Part shown: positions 22,623 through 28,798 of the stretch, piece after piece
How positions within the stretch are numbered: position 1 is the stretch's first letter
Layout of the letters: each line of letters starts with the position of its first letter
Assembly: GCA_035516965.1 (NCBI GenBank)
Contig: DATIZR010000050.1
Span: 1 to 33,055 of the forward strand
Origin: Nitrospirota bacterium
GTDB lineage: Bacteria; Nitrospirota; UBA9217
Direction of reading: 5' to 3'
Length of the DNA stretch: 33,055 bases
Program-made: the position numbers and the translations under genes
Notes under the pieces: model-generated
The model's database searches: none
What the model was told of the DNA's origin: nothing
The model's input: only the letters and a program-made list of their open reading frames with translations

Positions 22623-23831
22623 TTACCCTTTGAAGAAGGGTAACAAAAGCCAGGAAAAGAAATTTTCAAAAATCGTTTTTATCGAATCAGACATCGTCGG
22701 CTTTACATAGATAACGTCATAACCCAAATCTTTCTTCGAAAATTTAATTAAATAAGGCACAGTGTTTCCGCTGGGCGCGTAACTTTTTAGCTTGTAAGCA
22801 TCGAGCCAGACGAATTCATTGTCCACAATGGCTGTGCCTGTAATACGTATTTCCATTGGTAAATCAATCGAAATGCTGTCAGAGGTTTCTTTGTTTACAC
22901 GGAATATTGTAGATTTGCCTGTGCTGTTGAAAGATGGATCAATAAACCATAAGTAATTATCATTTGTTATGTTGTCAGCATTTGTAATTGGCCATGATAC
23001 ATTAGCCTTTATGCTTGCGCTTACAAATGTTTTGTCTTTTTTAGAGAATTTTGCAAAGGACGGTTTATTATGAGGAATGTCCCGGGCCTCTCTAAAAACC
23101 CATAGCCAATCCTTGTCTCCAATTATTGTTGCTTTGAAAATCCAGTTACCGCCATCAAATTCATAACTATCGAGTTTACCGTTAAGCTTTGATTTGGAGA
23201 CCAGAACAAGGACGCCTTGAGGAATATTATATTTTTGAGGCAGCCCTCCGCGAAAACAGGCGTACCAATAAGAGTGATCATCTTCCCATGTGTCTGTTAC
23301 GATCAAATCTCTATTGTTATCGAAATGATATTCGCTGCGTGTTTTGGTTTTCCTATTATATTTTGCTCCCTTGAATAACCAATTATTAGTTTTATTATTT
23401 GGATCTTTAAGATATTTCATCTCCGTAACAAAATAATTTTCATCGTCCATTCCTGATAATGACTCAAAATTGCCAATTTCAATCACTTTATGAAAGACGC
23501 TCTTTTTGTCTATACCGTATATCACTCCGTTATGTTGCCAATCACCGTGGCGCTGCAAATAAACTAAATCCTCATTACTTATCATCTTGTTTGCCACAGT
23601 TTCATCTGAGTCCGGTATCGTAATCTTTTTGCCCCACTTATTCTTATCAATATCATACAACCTAATGAATGGTACAGCATTTCCTCTTGCTGTAGTCAGA
23701 ACGACGTATAATGAATTATCAAACCTACCCATTTGAGTAGCTGTTGTTGAGGGAATATGAGTGCATGCTGAGAGCACGAGGAAGCAGCAATTAAACAATA
23801 TAGAAATTAATCTTATTGAGGTCATGTGCAT
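22623..23831 (-). CDS. Cassette gene: large lipoprotein, probable beta-propeller-like
   Basis: 402 residues with a lipoprotein signal (LFNCCFLVLSAC, lipid-modified Cys near residue 22). The mature part is rich in aromatic and beta-strand patterns that repeat loosely, for example LYDIDKNKWGKKITIPD, NGVIYGIDKKSVFHKVIEIG, LVLVSKSKLNGKLDSYEFD and DEFVWLDAYKL. This hints at a repeated-blade (propeller) fold, but no named family is evident. It should sit in the periplasm or on an outer-membrane leaflet. Markedly AT-rich. Two close start codons (MHM) differ by two residues. The stop is 1 base from attC 7. Confidence 0.72.
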   Translation of the reverse strand: MHMTSIRLISILFNCCFLVLSACTHIPSTTATQMGRFDNSLYVVLTTARGNAVPFIRLYDIDKNKWGKKITIPDSDETVANKMISNEDLVYLQRHGDWQHNGVIYGIDKKSVFHKVIEIGNFESLSGMDDENYFVTEMKYLKDPNNKTNNWLFKGAKYNRKTKTRSEYHFDNNRDLIVTDTWEDDHSYWYACFRGGLPQKYNIPQGVLVLVSKSKLNGKLDSYEFDGGNWIFKATIIGDKDWLWVFREARDIPHNKPSFAKFSKKDKTFVSASIKANVSWPITNADNITNDNYLWFIDPSFNSTGKSTIFRVNKETSDSISIDLPMEIRITGTAIVDNEFVWLDAYKLKSYAPSGNTVPYLIKFSKKDLGYDVIYVKPTMSDSIKTIFENFFSWLLLPFFKG

Positions 23832-23843
23832 ATTGACACCATA

Positions 23844-23903
23844 ATATAACGCGGAGTTGAGACGCGCGTCTTTTGCGCGTCGGTCTCGAACGACAAGTTA
23901 ACC
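23844..23903 (-). repeat. attC recombination site 8 (60 bp)
   Basis: ATATAAC (23844-23850) and GTTAACC (23897-23903) flank GAGACGCGCGTC-TTTT-GCGCGTCGGTCTC. Outer arms GGAGTTGA and TCGAACGAC match sites 7 and 9. Confidence 0.88.
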
Positions 23904-23922
23904 TATTTTCGTGCAAGATGAG

Positions 23923-24459
23923 CTATTGCAATTTTTCCGGTTTGACTTCAGGAACAATAGCTTCTGCAAAATAGTCGTTTCCATGTGCATCAACTCCGAT
24001 ATAGGCCCATTTAATCTGCAAATCCTCAGGAGAAGCAGTCCAGTGCCAATTCACTGTACAGATCGCTTTACCTCCGGGACGTATCCATCCATCCTCGTCC
24101 ATATCCTCCTTATGGAAGTACCAATCCATAAAATCTGAACCGCGAAGCACTTTATTCCGCACATTTCCTGCGAACCAGTTGCCCTGATTATTGAAATAGC
24201 CGTCGAACCAGATAACTTTTATCGGTCGGTTTGTATTATTGAGCACTTCGGTGCGGTAGAAGCGGGCATATGGGTAATGCATCTTCTGAATTAACTCTTT
24301 TGGAACATCGTTAATCGTAAGTGGCATGTGCGTTACTTGTAATCCACCTTCTGATCGATCTGTCTTTAAGGATCCCTTAACGCTACAGGAAACAATGCTG
24401 AGAATGGCTATAAACGAAATTAAATATGATATCGACTTCGAGATGTAATTTCTACTCAT
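23923..24459 (-). CDS. Cassette gene: lipoprotein with a conserved-looking C-terminal beta domain
   Basis: 178 residues. A basic start (MSRNYISKS) and a hydrophobic stretch end in LSIVSC, a lipobox with Cys at about 25. The mature part, FYRTEVLNNTNRPIKVIWFDGYF...DWYFHKEDM...WIRPGGKAICTVNWHW, looks like an immunoglobulin-type or DUF1425-like periplasmic beta-sandwich, although I cannot name the family with confidence. AT-rich. The start lies 12 bases from attC 9 and the stop 20 bases from attC 8. Confidence 0.68.
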   Translation of the reverse strand: MSRNYISKSISYLISFIAILSIVSCSVKGSLKTDRSEGGLQVTHMPLTINDVPKELIQKMHYPYARFYRTEVLNNTNRPIKVIWFDGYFNNQGNWFAGNVRNKVLRGSDFMDWYFHKEDMDEDGWIRPGGKAICTVNWHWTASPEDLQIKWAYIGVDAHGNDYFAEAIVPEVKPEKLQ

Positions 24460-24470
24460 ATGCTCCTCAG

Positions 24471-24529
24471 GGTTAACGACGAGTTGAGCCCCGCGCTGCA
24501 GAGCGCGGGACTCGAACGACTGGTTGGTT
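24471..24529 (-). repeat. attC recombination site 9 (59 bp)
   Basis: GGTTAAC (24471-24477) and GTTGGTT (24523-24529) flank CCCCGCGCTG-CAGA-GCGCGGG with GACGAGTTGAG and CTCGAACGACT arms. It differs from site 7 by only a few bases. Confidence 0.92.
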
Positions 24530-24554
24530 CTTTATCTATTTCGCATCGTATTTT

Positions 24555-25079
24555 TTATTGAGAAGGACAAGGGCAGATCCCGCGACATTGTGCCTTGAAC
24601 TGTTCGTAAGCAATACCGCCGTATTCCACCATTTCAGAATAAATAATTTTCTCCGCCTCGACATCAATAATGACATCTGTTGCAGCTATTCTGCCCCACC
24701 AAACGCGAACTGTAAGAAGTTTTTCATTTATCCATTTCGGAGTGTCAATACCATCAATATCGTCATAGCTGTTGCTTAAAACATATTTGCGTTCTGTGAA
24801 AATATAAATGTCAGAATGCCGCGGATGTTTCGCATCAGACTGTTTTACCCAGAATGCATATGCTTTATTGGGAGAGAACGTTGCGTCAGCTGGAACTGGT
24901 TCGGCAATACGATTTAATTTGATTTTTGGACTTAGGTCCTTCCAAACCGGGCCTGAATGAAACATGCGAGGTTCTTTCCAGCATTCTGGACTTGTATGAA
25001 AGGCATACACGAGGGTTGGCACAGATAAAAATAAACAGACCAAGGCTGTTTGTACTGACTTAACCCGCATTATCTTCAC
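24555..25079 (-). CDS. First cassette gene: secreted hypothetical protein
   Basis: 174 residues with a signal peptide (VQTALVCLFLSVPTLVYA, cleaved at about residue 26). The mature part contains FSPNKAYAFWVKQSD, SDIYIFTERKYVLSNSYDDIDG and KWINEKLLTVRVWWGRI, a beta-rich pattern. It ends in a Cys-rich tail (CRGICPCPSQ). No family recognised. It is the array's first cassette in transcription order; a lone core site (25112-25118) lies 33 bases before it. AT-rich. Confidence 0.68.
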   Translation of the reverse strand: MKIMRVKSVQTALVCLFLSVPTLVYAFHTSPECWKEPRMFHSGPVWKDLSPKIKLNRIAEPVPADATFSPNKAYAFWVKQSDAKHPRHSDIYIFTERKYVLSNSYDDIDGIDTPKWINEKLLTVRVWWGRIAATDVIIDVEAEKIIYSEMVEYGGIAYEQFKAQCRGICPCPSQ

Positions 25080-25111
25080 TGCAACATCCTTTCTCCCGCT
25101 CAGAATCTTGG

Positions 25112-25118
25112 GACTAAC
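25112..25118 (-). other. Core recombination site at the array's upstream edge (attI-like or last trace of one)
   Basis: GTTAGTC on the minus strand (25118 to 25112) fits GTTRRRY and marks where the first cassette begins. No attC-type hairpin accompanies it on the outer side, as expected for attI or for a junction left after deletion. The neighbouring bases are the AT-rich repeats at 25143-25271. No integrase gene follows. Confidence 0.4.
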
Positions 25119-25142
25119 CAGTTATTATCTAAACGGACTCTG

Positions 25143-25271
25143 GCATATAATAATAGATGCCGGTATATAATATTAGATGCAAGCATCCACTATTATATGC
25201 TTTTTAGGTTTATATTATTAGATGCTTTTCCCTTTTCCTGTCCTGACTGTCTGGCATCTAATATTATATGC
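25143..25271. repeat. Cluster of five 18-bp AT-rich dyad repeats (iteron-like)
   Basis: The units are at 25143-25160, 25163-25180, 25183-25200, 25208-25225 and 25254-25271, based on GCATMTAATATTATATGC and its complement. The first three are exactly 20 bp apart. The best unit (25254-25271) is an almost perfect palindrome except for one position in each half. Two of the five fall inside the last codons of the 25193-25594 gene. A looser relative occurs at 28522-28540. Confidence 0.8.
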
Positions 25272-25594
25272 TTTTCCAGTTCTGTCCCTTTGATCCTGCC
25301 GAATCGGATGAGCCACAATTTCACTTCCGGGTCCCATCTTCCCTTTGCAGTCCTGGCCTTATCCTGAAGTGCCGTTTCGGCAAACCCGATTCGCACCGGG
25401 ACGAGCATATCATCGGGGATTTGGGACGCCGGCGGTGTCCATGGTTTCTTCTCGACGATGATCTCGGCCGTCTTTGCCCGCGTTCGACTCTCGATGTCGT
25501 AGCGATAGCGCACGCAGAGGAGCGCGTCTCCGTATTGAGCCAGCAGGTTCTTCGTCCCTTTTTGTCCCGGTTTAAGCTTCAGCCGCGTTCTCAT
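25193..25594 (-). CDS. Conserved uncharacterised protein
   Basis: About 133 residues from ATG 25594, which has AGGA 8 bases upstream. A longer frame to 25774 overlaps the next gene and is unlikely. The order MRTRLKLKPGQKGTKNLLAQYGDALLCVRYRYD, then TAEIIVEKKPW, then VPVRIGFAETALQDKARTAKGRWDPEVKLWLIRFG, looks like a compact, widely distributed bacterial family that I recall only as hypothetical. Basic N-terminus, no signal peptide. Its 3' end contains two of the dyad repeats; the last 12 codons are unusually AT-rich, as if the reading frame had been extended into repeat sequence. Function unknown. Confidence 0.7.
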   Translation of the reverse strand: MRTRLKLKPGQKGTKNLLAQYGDALLCVRYRYDIESRTRAKTAEIIVEKKPWTPPASQIPDDMLVPVRIGFAETALQDKARTAKGRWDPEVKLWLIRFGRIKGTELEKHIILDARQSGQEKGKASNNINLKSI

Positions 25595-25658
25595 CGCATG
25601 TCCTAAAGAAGTCTCATGGAGAGGCATAGATGCCATAATGTCTCGCGCACTGCACTCG

Positions 25659-25967
25659 TCAGGCGCGGTCCGTCGGCAGCACCGCCCGAGGCATTGAACA
25701 AATTTCGAACGTAAAGCCCGCGCCGGCCTTGATGGTGGGGTCGTTCCTGCCGAGAGCATGCGGGTCCGCGTCATCAGCGAGCTGCATCACGGCAATGCCG
25801 TAGCTACCCCTGGGGTCGGCAACGGGGCCGAACACGATGACGTGGCCGTCGTTCATCAATTGGCGCCAGTACGCCGAATGCTCCTGCATCAGCTTGGCTT
25901 CCGCCGGCGTCATGTCGGCGGGGAAGGTGGGTCTCGGCGGAATGAGCTTGAACAAATAGTACTTCAT
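25659..25967 (-). CDS. YCII-related domain protein
   Basis: A 102-residue protein resembling the YCII family (PF03795), small ferredoxin-like-fold proteins. YYLFKLIPPRPTF at the start, TPAEAKLMQEHSAYWRQLMNDGHVIVFGPVADPRGSYGIAVMQL in the middle, and a C-terminal FEICSMPRAV strand follow the family layout. The conserved histidine is in EHSAYW. Proposed roles in the family include small dehalogenase-like or decarboxylase-like enzymes; none is proven for this type. I chose ATG 25967; four more codons upstream are open. It is on the same strand as umuD and dinB but not part of the cassette array. Confidence 0.78.
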   Translation of the reverse strand: MKYYLFKLIPPRPTFPADMTPAEAKLMQEHSAYWRQLMNDGHVIVFGPVADPRGSYGIAVMQLADDADPHALGRNDPTIKAGAGFTFEICSMPRAVLPTDRA

Positions 25968-26122
25968 CCGGCGTCTCACACTTTGATGAATTTTATCCGT
26001 GATGATGCGAAAAGCAAATCTACTGTCAGCTTATCATCGTTCGAAATTTTCCGCAAGATGGGACTTCCCCATTTCCGCTGCATCCATGAAAAAGGGAATG
26101 AAAAAAAACAACTGCTGAGATG

Positions 26123-26152
26123 TCTCGCGCAAAGCCGCCAAGCCGCAAAGGG
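26123..26152 (-). repeat. Dispersed repeat copy A
   Basis: On the minus strand the stretch reads CCCTTTGCGGCTTGGCGGCT followed by TTGCGCGAGA, the same motif as copies B and C but inverted. Confidence 0.6.
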
Positions 26153-26260
26153 TGAATCTTGTCTTGAAATTAAGACAACTCAATTTGTTCATTAAGATCA
26201 AAACCCGCTTACGCAAGACGTAAAACACAAAATGTTGAATCCTGGTTTAAAAGCATTTGC

Positions 26261-26291
26261 CTTTCTTTGCGTCTTGGCGCCTTAGCGCGAA
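26261..26291 (+). repeat. Dispersed repeat copy B, downstream of the GxxExxY gene
   Basis: CTTTCTTTGCGTCTTGGCGC followed by CTTAGCGCGA. It ends 18 bases from the stop of the GxxExxY gene. Confidence 0.6.
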
Positions 26292-26308
26292 AATTGGCTT
26301 TTGACTCT

Positions 26309-26686
26309 TCAAAGTCGATTGACAACACGTTCGATCCCATCCTTGATAAGGGTTACGTTAAAATTAACAAGCAGGCCGAGCTTCATCCCGGTCAATTTTA
26401 AATAGGTTGTGAGCTGTTTTTTATGAACAGGTTGAACTTTCTCTACGGATTTCAATTCAATGATCACCAGATTTTCCACGATCAAATCCGCTCGAAAGCC
26501 AAGGTCAAGCCTGACATCTTCATAGTGCACCGGTATCCCGACTTCTTTTTCGCATTTCAATCCCGCCTTCTTCAATTCGTATATGAGAATTTCAAGATAG
26601 ACTGATTCCAACAGCCCCGGCCCGAGTTTTGTGTGAATGTTATAGCAGCAGTTCACGACAATCTTCGATATCTGGTTTTCGTCCAT
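26309..26686 (-). CDS. GxxExxY protein (PD-(D/E)xK nuclease-like)
   Basis: A 125-residue GxxExxY-family protein (PF13366). The name motif is GPGLLESVY at about residues 22-30. LGFRADLIVENLVIIELKSVE holds the Asp and the Glu-x-Lys of a PD-(D/E)xK nuclease core, and QLTTYLKLTGMKLGLLVNFN is the conserved C-terminal helix and strand. The biochemical function of this family is not established, but it retains the nuclease active-site pattern. The gene lies between copies B and C of the dispersed repeat, and the start codon's AAAGG lies within copy C. A GTG at 26689 is an alternative start. Confidence 0.88.
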   Translation of the reverse strand: MDENQISKIVVNCCYNIHTKLGPGLLESVYLEILIYELKKAGLKCEKEVGIPVHYEDVRLDLGFRADLIVENLVIIELKSVEKVQPVHKKQLTTYLKLTGMKLGLLVNFNVTLIKDGIERVVNRL

Positions 26687-26692
26687 CACTGG

Positions 26693-26720
26693 CCTTTCTT
26701 TGCGGCTTGGCGGCTCTCGT
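26693..26720 (+). repeat. Dispersed repeat copy C (5' of the GxxExxY gene), with a diverged copy D nearby
   Basis: CCTTTCTTTGCGGCTTGGCG followed by GCTCTCGTGC, starting 7 bases before the GxxExxY start. A further diverged unit, TCTTCGTGGCTCCGTGGCGA, lies near 26787. Confidence 0.6.
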
Positions 26721-26836
26721 GCCCGCGCCTTCGAGCACTCGCTGCGAGAGCAGGGTATTGCGCGAGATAGGTTTTAATTTGCTTCTCTTCGTGGCTCCGT
26801 GGCGACCTGTGAGAACTGTTCTGTTTCTGAAAGCCT

Positions 26837-27298
26837 CTATTTGTATTTCCTCACCACCGCCGTGACCACGCCGGCGATCTTGAGCTCGTCCTTCGGCTTG
26901 ATCGGACCGTACTTCGGGTTCGCGGGAACGAGTGTGACGCTGTCGCCGCGCTTCCGCAGGTACTTCATGGTCCACTGGCCGTCCACCTCGGCGATCACGA
27001 TGTCGCCGCTCTTCGGCGTCTGCCCCCGGTCCACGATCACCATGTCGTTCGGAAGGATGCCCGCGCCGGTCATGGAGTCGCCGGTCACCCTGAGCAGGAA
27101 CGAGGCCTCCCGGTTCTGGATGAGCATCTCGTCGAGGGAGAGCGTGTCGGCGAGCTCTTCCTCGGCAGGGCTCGGGAACCCGGCCTCGATCGTGCCGAGC
27201 ATCGCGGTCGTTCCGCCCGACGGTCTGCTGCCTGGTGAAAAGGTTCCGACGAAGGTGAAGGGGACGGTTTTGTTCTTTACGGGAAAGGGAAGTATCAT
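26837..27298 (-). CDS. umuD: UmuD-type SOS protein (S24 peptidase family, no DNA-binding domain)
   Basis: A 153-residue LexA/UmuD-type self-cleaving serine protease (PF00717) without an HTH domain, so it is UmuD-like rather than LexA. IEAGFPSPAEEE at residues 37-48 gives the Ala39-Gly40 cleavage site and mirrors the E. coli UmuD CGFPSPAADY region. The catalytic serine is Ser75 in GDSM and the lysine Lys112 in WTMKYLR. UmuD trimmed under RecA filament control supports translesion synthesis together with a Y-family polymerase. Here that partner would be the dinB gene 9.8 kb downstream on the same strand. Its N-terminal arm (39 residues) is longer than in E. coli (24). ATG 27298 is preferred. 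A perfect SOS promoter lies about 65 bases upstream. Confidence 0.93.
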   Translation of the reverse strand: MILPFPVKNKTVPFTFVGTFSPGSRPSGGTTAMLGTIEAGFPSPAEEELADTLSLDEMLIQNREASFLLRVTGDSMTGAGILPNDMVIVDRGQTPKSGDIVIAEVDGQWTMKYLRKRGDSVTLVPANPKYGPIKPKDELKIAGVVTAVVRKYK

Positions 27299-27360
27299 TT
27301 TTTCACCACGGGCGCCTTCGGCGCACACAGATAAACACGGGTTTTTTATAAGGTGATTTT

Positions 27361-27389
27361 ATTATAGGTGAACAGATGTTCACTGTCAA
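27361..27389 (-). promoter_or_regulatory. Consensus sigma-70 promoter of umuD
   Basis: On the minus strand TTGACA (27389-27384) and TATAAT (27366-27361) are separated by exactly 17 bases, so both hexamers and spacing are fully consensus. The spacer is filled by the SOS operator at 27368-27383, so repressor binding would cover the promoter. Confidence 0.93.
27368..27383. promoter_or_regulatory. SOS box (LexA operator, GAAC-N4-GTTC type)
   Basis: GTGAACAGATGTTCAC is a 16-bp palindrome apart from its four central bases. It matches the GAAC-N4-GTTC operator of Bacillus-type LexA proteins rather than the E. coli CTG-N10-CAG box. It lies inside the umuD promoter and about 95 bases upstream of the divergent SRAP gene, so it may control both. 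No lexA gene is in the window. Confidence 0.88.
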
Positions 27390-27477
27390 GGGGAATCCCG
27401 GTCCTCACTTTTCCACGGGATCCGATCCCGCATACTGTTATAATTTATATGGTTATCCATCGGGCAAGAGGTTTCCC

Positions 27478-28146
27478 ATGTGCGGACGATTCGAGATCCA
27501 CAGCGCCCTCGAGATCATCCTGAAGATATTCCAGGTCGATTCCATCACCTTCGACCTCATGCCGAGCTACAACATCGCCCCGGGCCAGGACATCCCTATC
27601 GTGATCAATGACAACGGCAACCGGCTCGTCCTGAGCAGGTGGGGCTTCGTGCCGAGCTGGTCCAGGGAGCTCAATGCCGGATACAAGATGATCAATGCCC
27701 GGGCCGAGACCGTCGCGACACTTCCCTCGTTCCGGGACGCCTTCGCGAACCATCGCTGCCTCGTGCCGGCAGACGGGTTCTTCGAATGGAAGAAAACCGA
27801 CAAGGCGAGGCTGCCCCGTCTCATCCGCCTCCGGTCGGGAAGGCCGATGGGATTTGCGGGGCTGTACAATGCCTGGCACTCGCCGGAAGGGGAGGAGGTC
27901 CTGACCTGCACGATCATCACGACCAGCGCGAACGAAGCGGTCAAAGAGCTCCACGATCGGATGCCCGCGATCCTTCCCGAGAACGCTTTCGATCAGTGGC
28001 TCGATCCCGGCGAGCACGACGCGAAGAAACTGCTGCCGCTGCTCAAGCCCTGTGCGCCGGATGAGATCGAGGTCTATCCCGTCACGCCGAAGATGAATTC
28101 CTACCAGTACAACGATCCCGAGAATATCAGGCCAATCCCGGAATGA
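27478..28146 (+). CDS. SOS response-associated peptidase, SRAP/HMCES (YedK) family
   Basis: A 222-residue SRAP protein (PF02586). The start must be at ATG 27478, since Cys2 (MCGRF) becomes the N-terminal residue and forms a thiazolidine with abasic sites in single-stranded DNA; a frame open from 27376 would bury it. Other active-site motifs are YNIAPGQ, INARAET, DGFFEWKK (catalytic Glu) and HDRMPAIL (His). The protein shields abasic sites by covalent crosslink. It is transcribed away from umuD, with the SOS box between. An AGAGG precedes the start, and a TATAAT (27439-27444) without clear -35 lies upstream. Confidence 0.93.
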   Translation: MCGRFEIHSALEIILKIFQVDSITFDLMPSYNIAPGQDIPIVINDNGNRLVLSRWGFVPSWSRELNAGYKMINARAETVATLPSFRDAFANHRCLVPADGFFEWKKTDKARLPRLIRLRSGRPMGFAGLYNAWHSPEGEEVLTCTIITTSANEAVKELHDRMPAILPENAFDQWLDPGEHDAKKLLPLLKPCAPDEIEVYPVTPKMNSYQYNDPENIRPIPE

Positions 28147-28296
28147 GATTTGAGGCATCCACGATTTTCTTTCTTGTCATTTAGGGCAGGGTTAAACTAT
28201 ACTCGATGCAACGTCGATAAATGGCACATGGCTGAGAACTTGTTTGCGTGCTTGCCGGCCGGAAAAGCCTATTACACGGCAGACTTTGGCGGACAG

Positions 28297-28486
28297 CCTA
28301 ACCCGGACAAGCCGGATCAAAACCAGAAGCTAAAGGCGTCTCTCGCGGAGCACGCGGAGGACGCAGAGCTTAAAACCAAAGCCCGAAAGTCTTTCATGGC
28401 GAATTATTTTTTGATTTTCTCTGCGAGATCTGCGCCTCTGCGAGAAATTTTCTTGCCGTTTTGTAAAGAATTTGATTTGTTAGTTA
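28297..28486 (+). repeat. Long dispersed repeat, copy 2
   Basis: Inverted counterpart of 15207-15392, starting CCTAACCCGGACAAGCCGG and ending in GATTTGTTA. Differences are a handful of substitutions and short indels. The pair encloses the whole umuD-cassettes-dinB region. Confidence 0.85.
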
Positions 28487-28521
28487 CCACGTCCAGCCTT
28501 GTTGTCCGGTGATCGAGGCAG

Positions 28522-28540
28522 CGCATATATTATTAGACTG
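28522..28540. repeat. Outlying dyad-repeat relative
   Basis: GCATATATTATTAGACTGC resembles the 18-bp units at 25143-25271 with one extra base and a changed end. It is an isolated copy near the right-hand inverted repeat; the match may be chance. Confidence 0.35.
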
Positions 28541-28798
28541 CGGGGCGGTATAGGTGCGGTCTGGGGCTAAGTTAGCGAGTTGGCGTGGTGCTTGAGGCAG
28601 CGGCCACAGCAGCCATGCCCTCATTTGACCTGCCGGTAATTAATACGAATACCGGAGCCGTTGAGGTCAGGAAGCTGAATGATGTAGCTGATATGGTTGG
28701 TATTACGCTCAAGTTGCGATACTCACTTTAAGAGTGATCGCTGCTACAAGAAGCGTTCGGCCAGTCTGTAGGTCGGGCAGAGCGAAGCGGAACCCGAT

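Larger units (their letters stand above)
25980..26308. other. Intergenic stretch with 'CTTTGCG-CTTGGCG' repeats
   Basis: About 330 bases without a convincing gene. It holds copy A (26123-26152, reverse orientation) and copy B (26261-26291) of a dispersed motif based on CTTTGCGKCTTGGCG. Copies C and D flank or follow the GxxExxY gene on its other side. Confidence 0.6.
28147..28798. other. Intergenic region with repeat remnants
   Basis: About 650 bases. It contains repeat copy 2 (28297-28486), a relative of the dyad repeats (28522-28540), and GTAGGTCGGGCAGAGCGAAG near 28770, a REP-like motif. A short open frame at 28615-28731 (38 codons) ends in VADMVGITLKLRYSL and may be a gene remnant; I do not recognise it. 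A longer frame across the repeat (28150-28512) is not credible. Confidence 0.55.

Noticed and set aside
25143-25271. CRISPR array
   Set aside because: Units are only 18 bp, spacers are 2-28 bp and partly coding, and no cas gene is near.
25119-26308. Integron integrase gene near the array's upstream end
   Set aside because: The genes there are a YCII-like protein and an unknown small protein. No tyrosine recombinase motif (R...HxxR...Y) is seen in any frame provided by the sequence here.
28150-28512. Open frame of 120 codons
   Set aside because: Most of it is the dispersed repeat copy; no ribosome site and no family resemblance.
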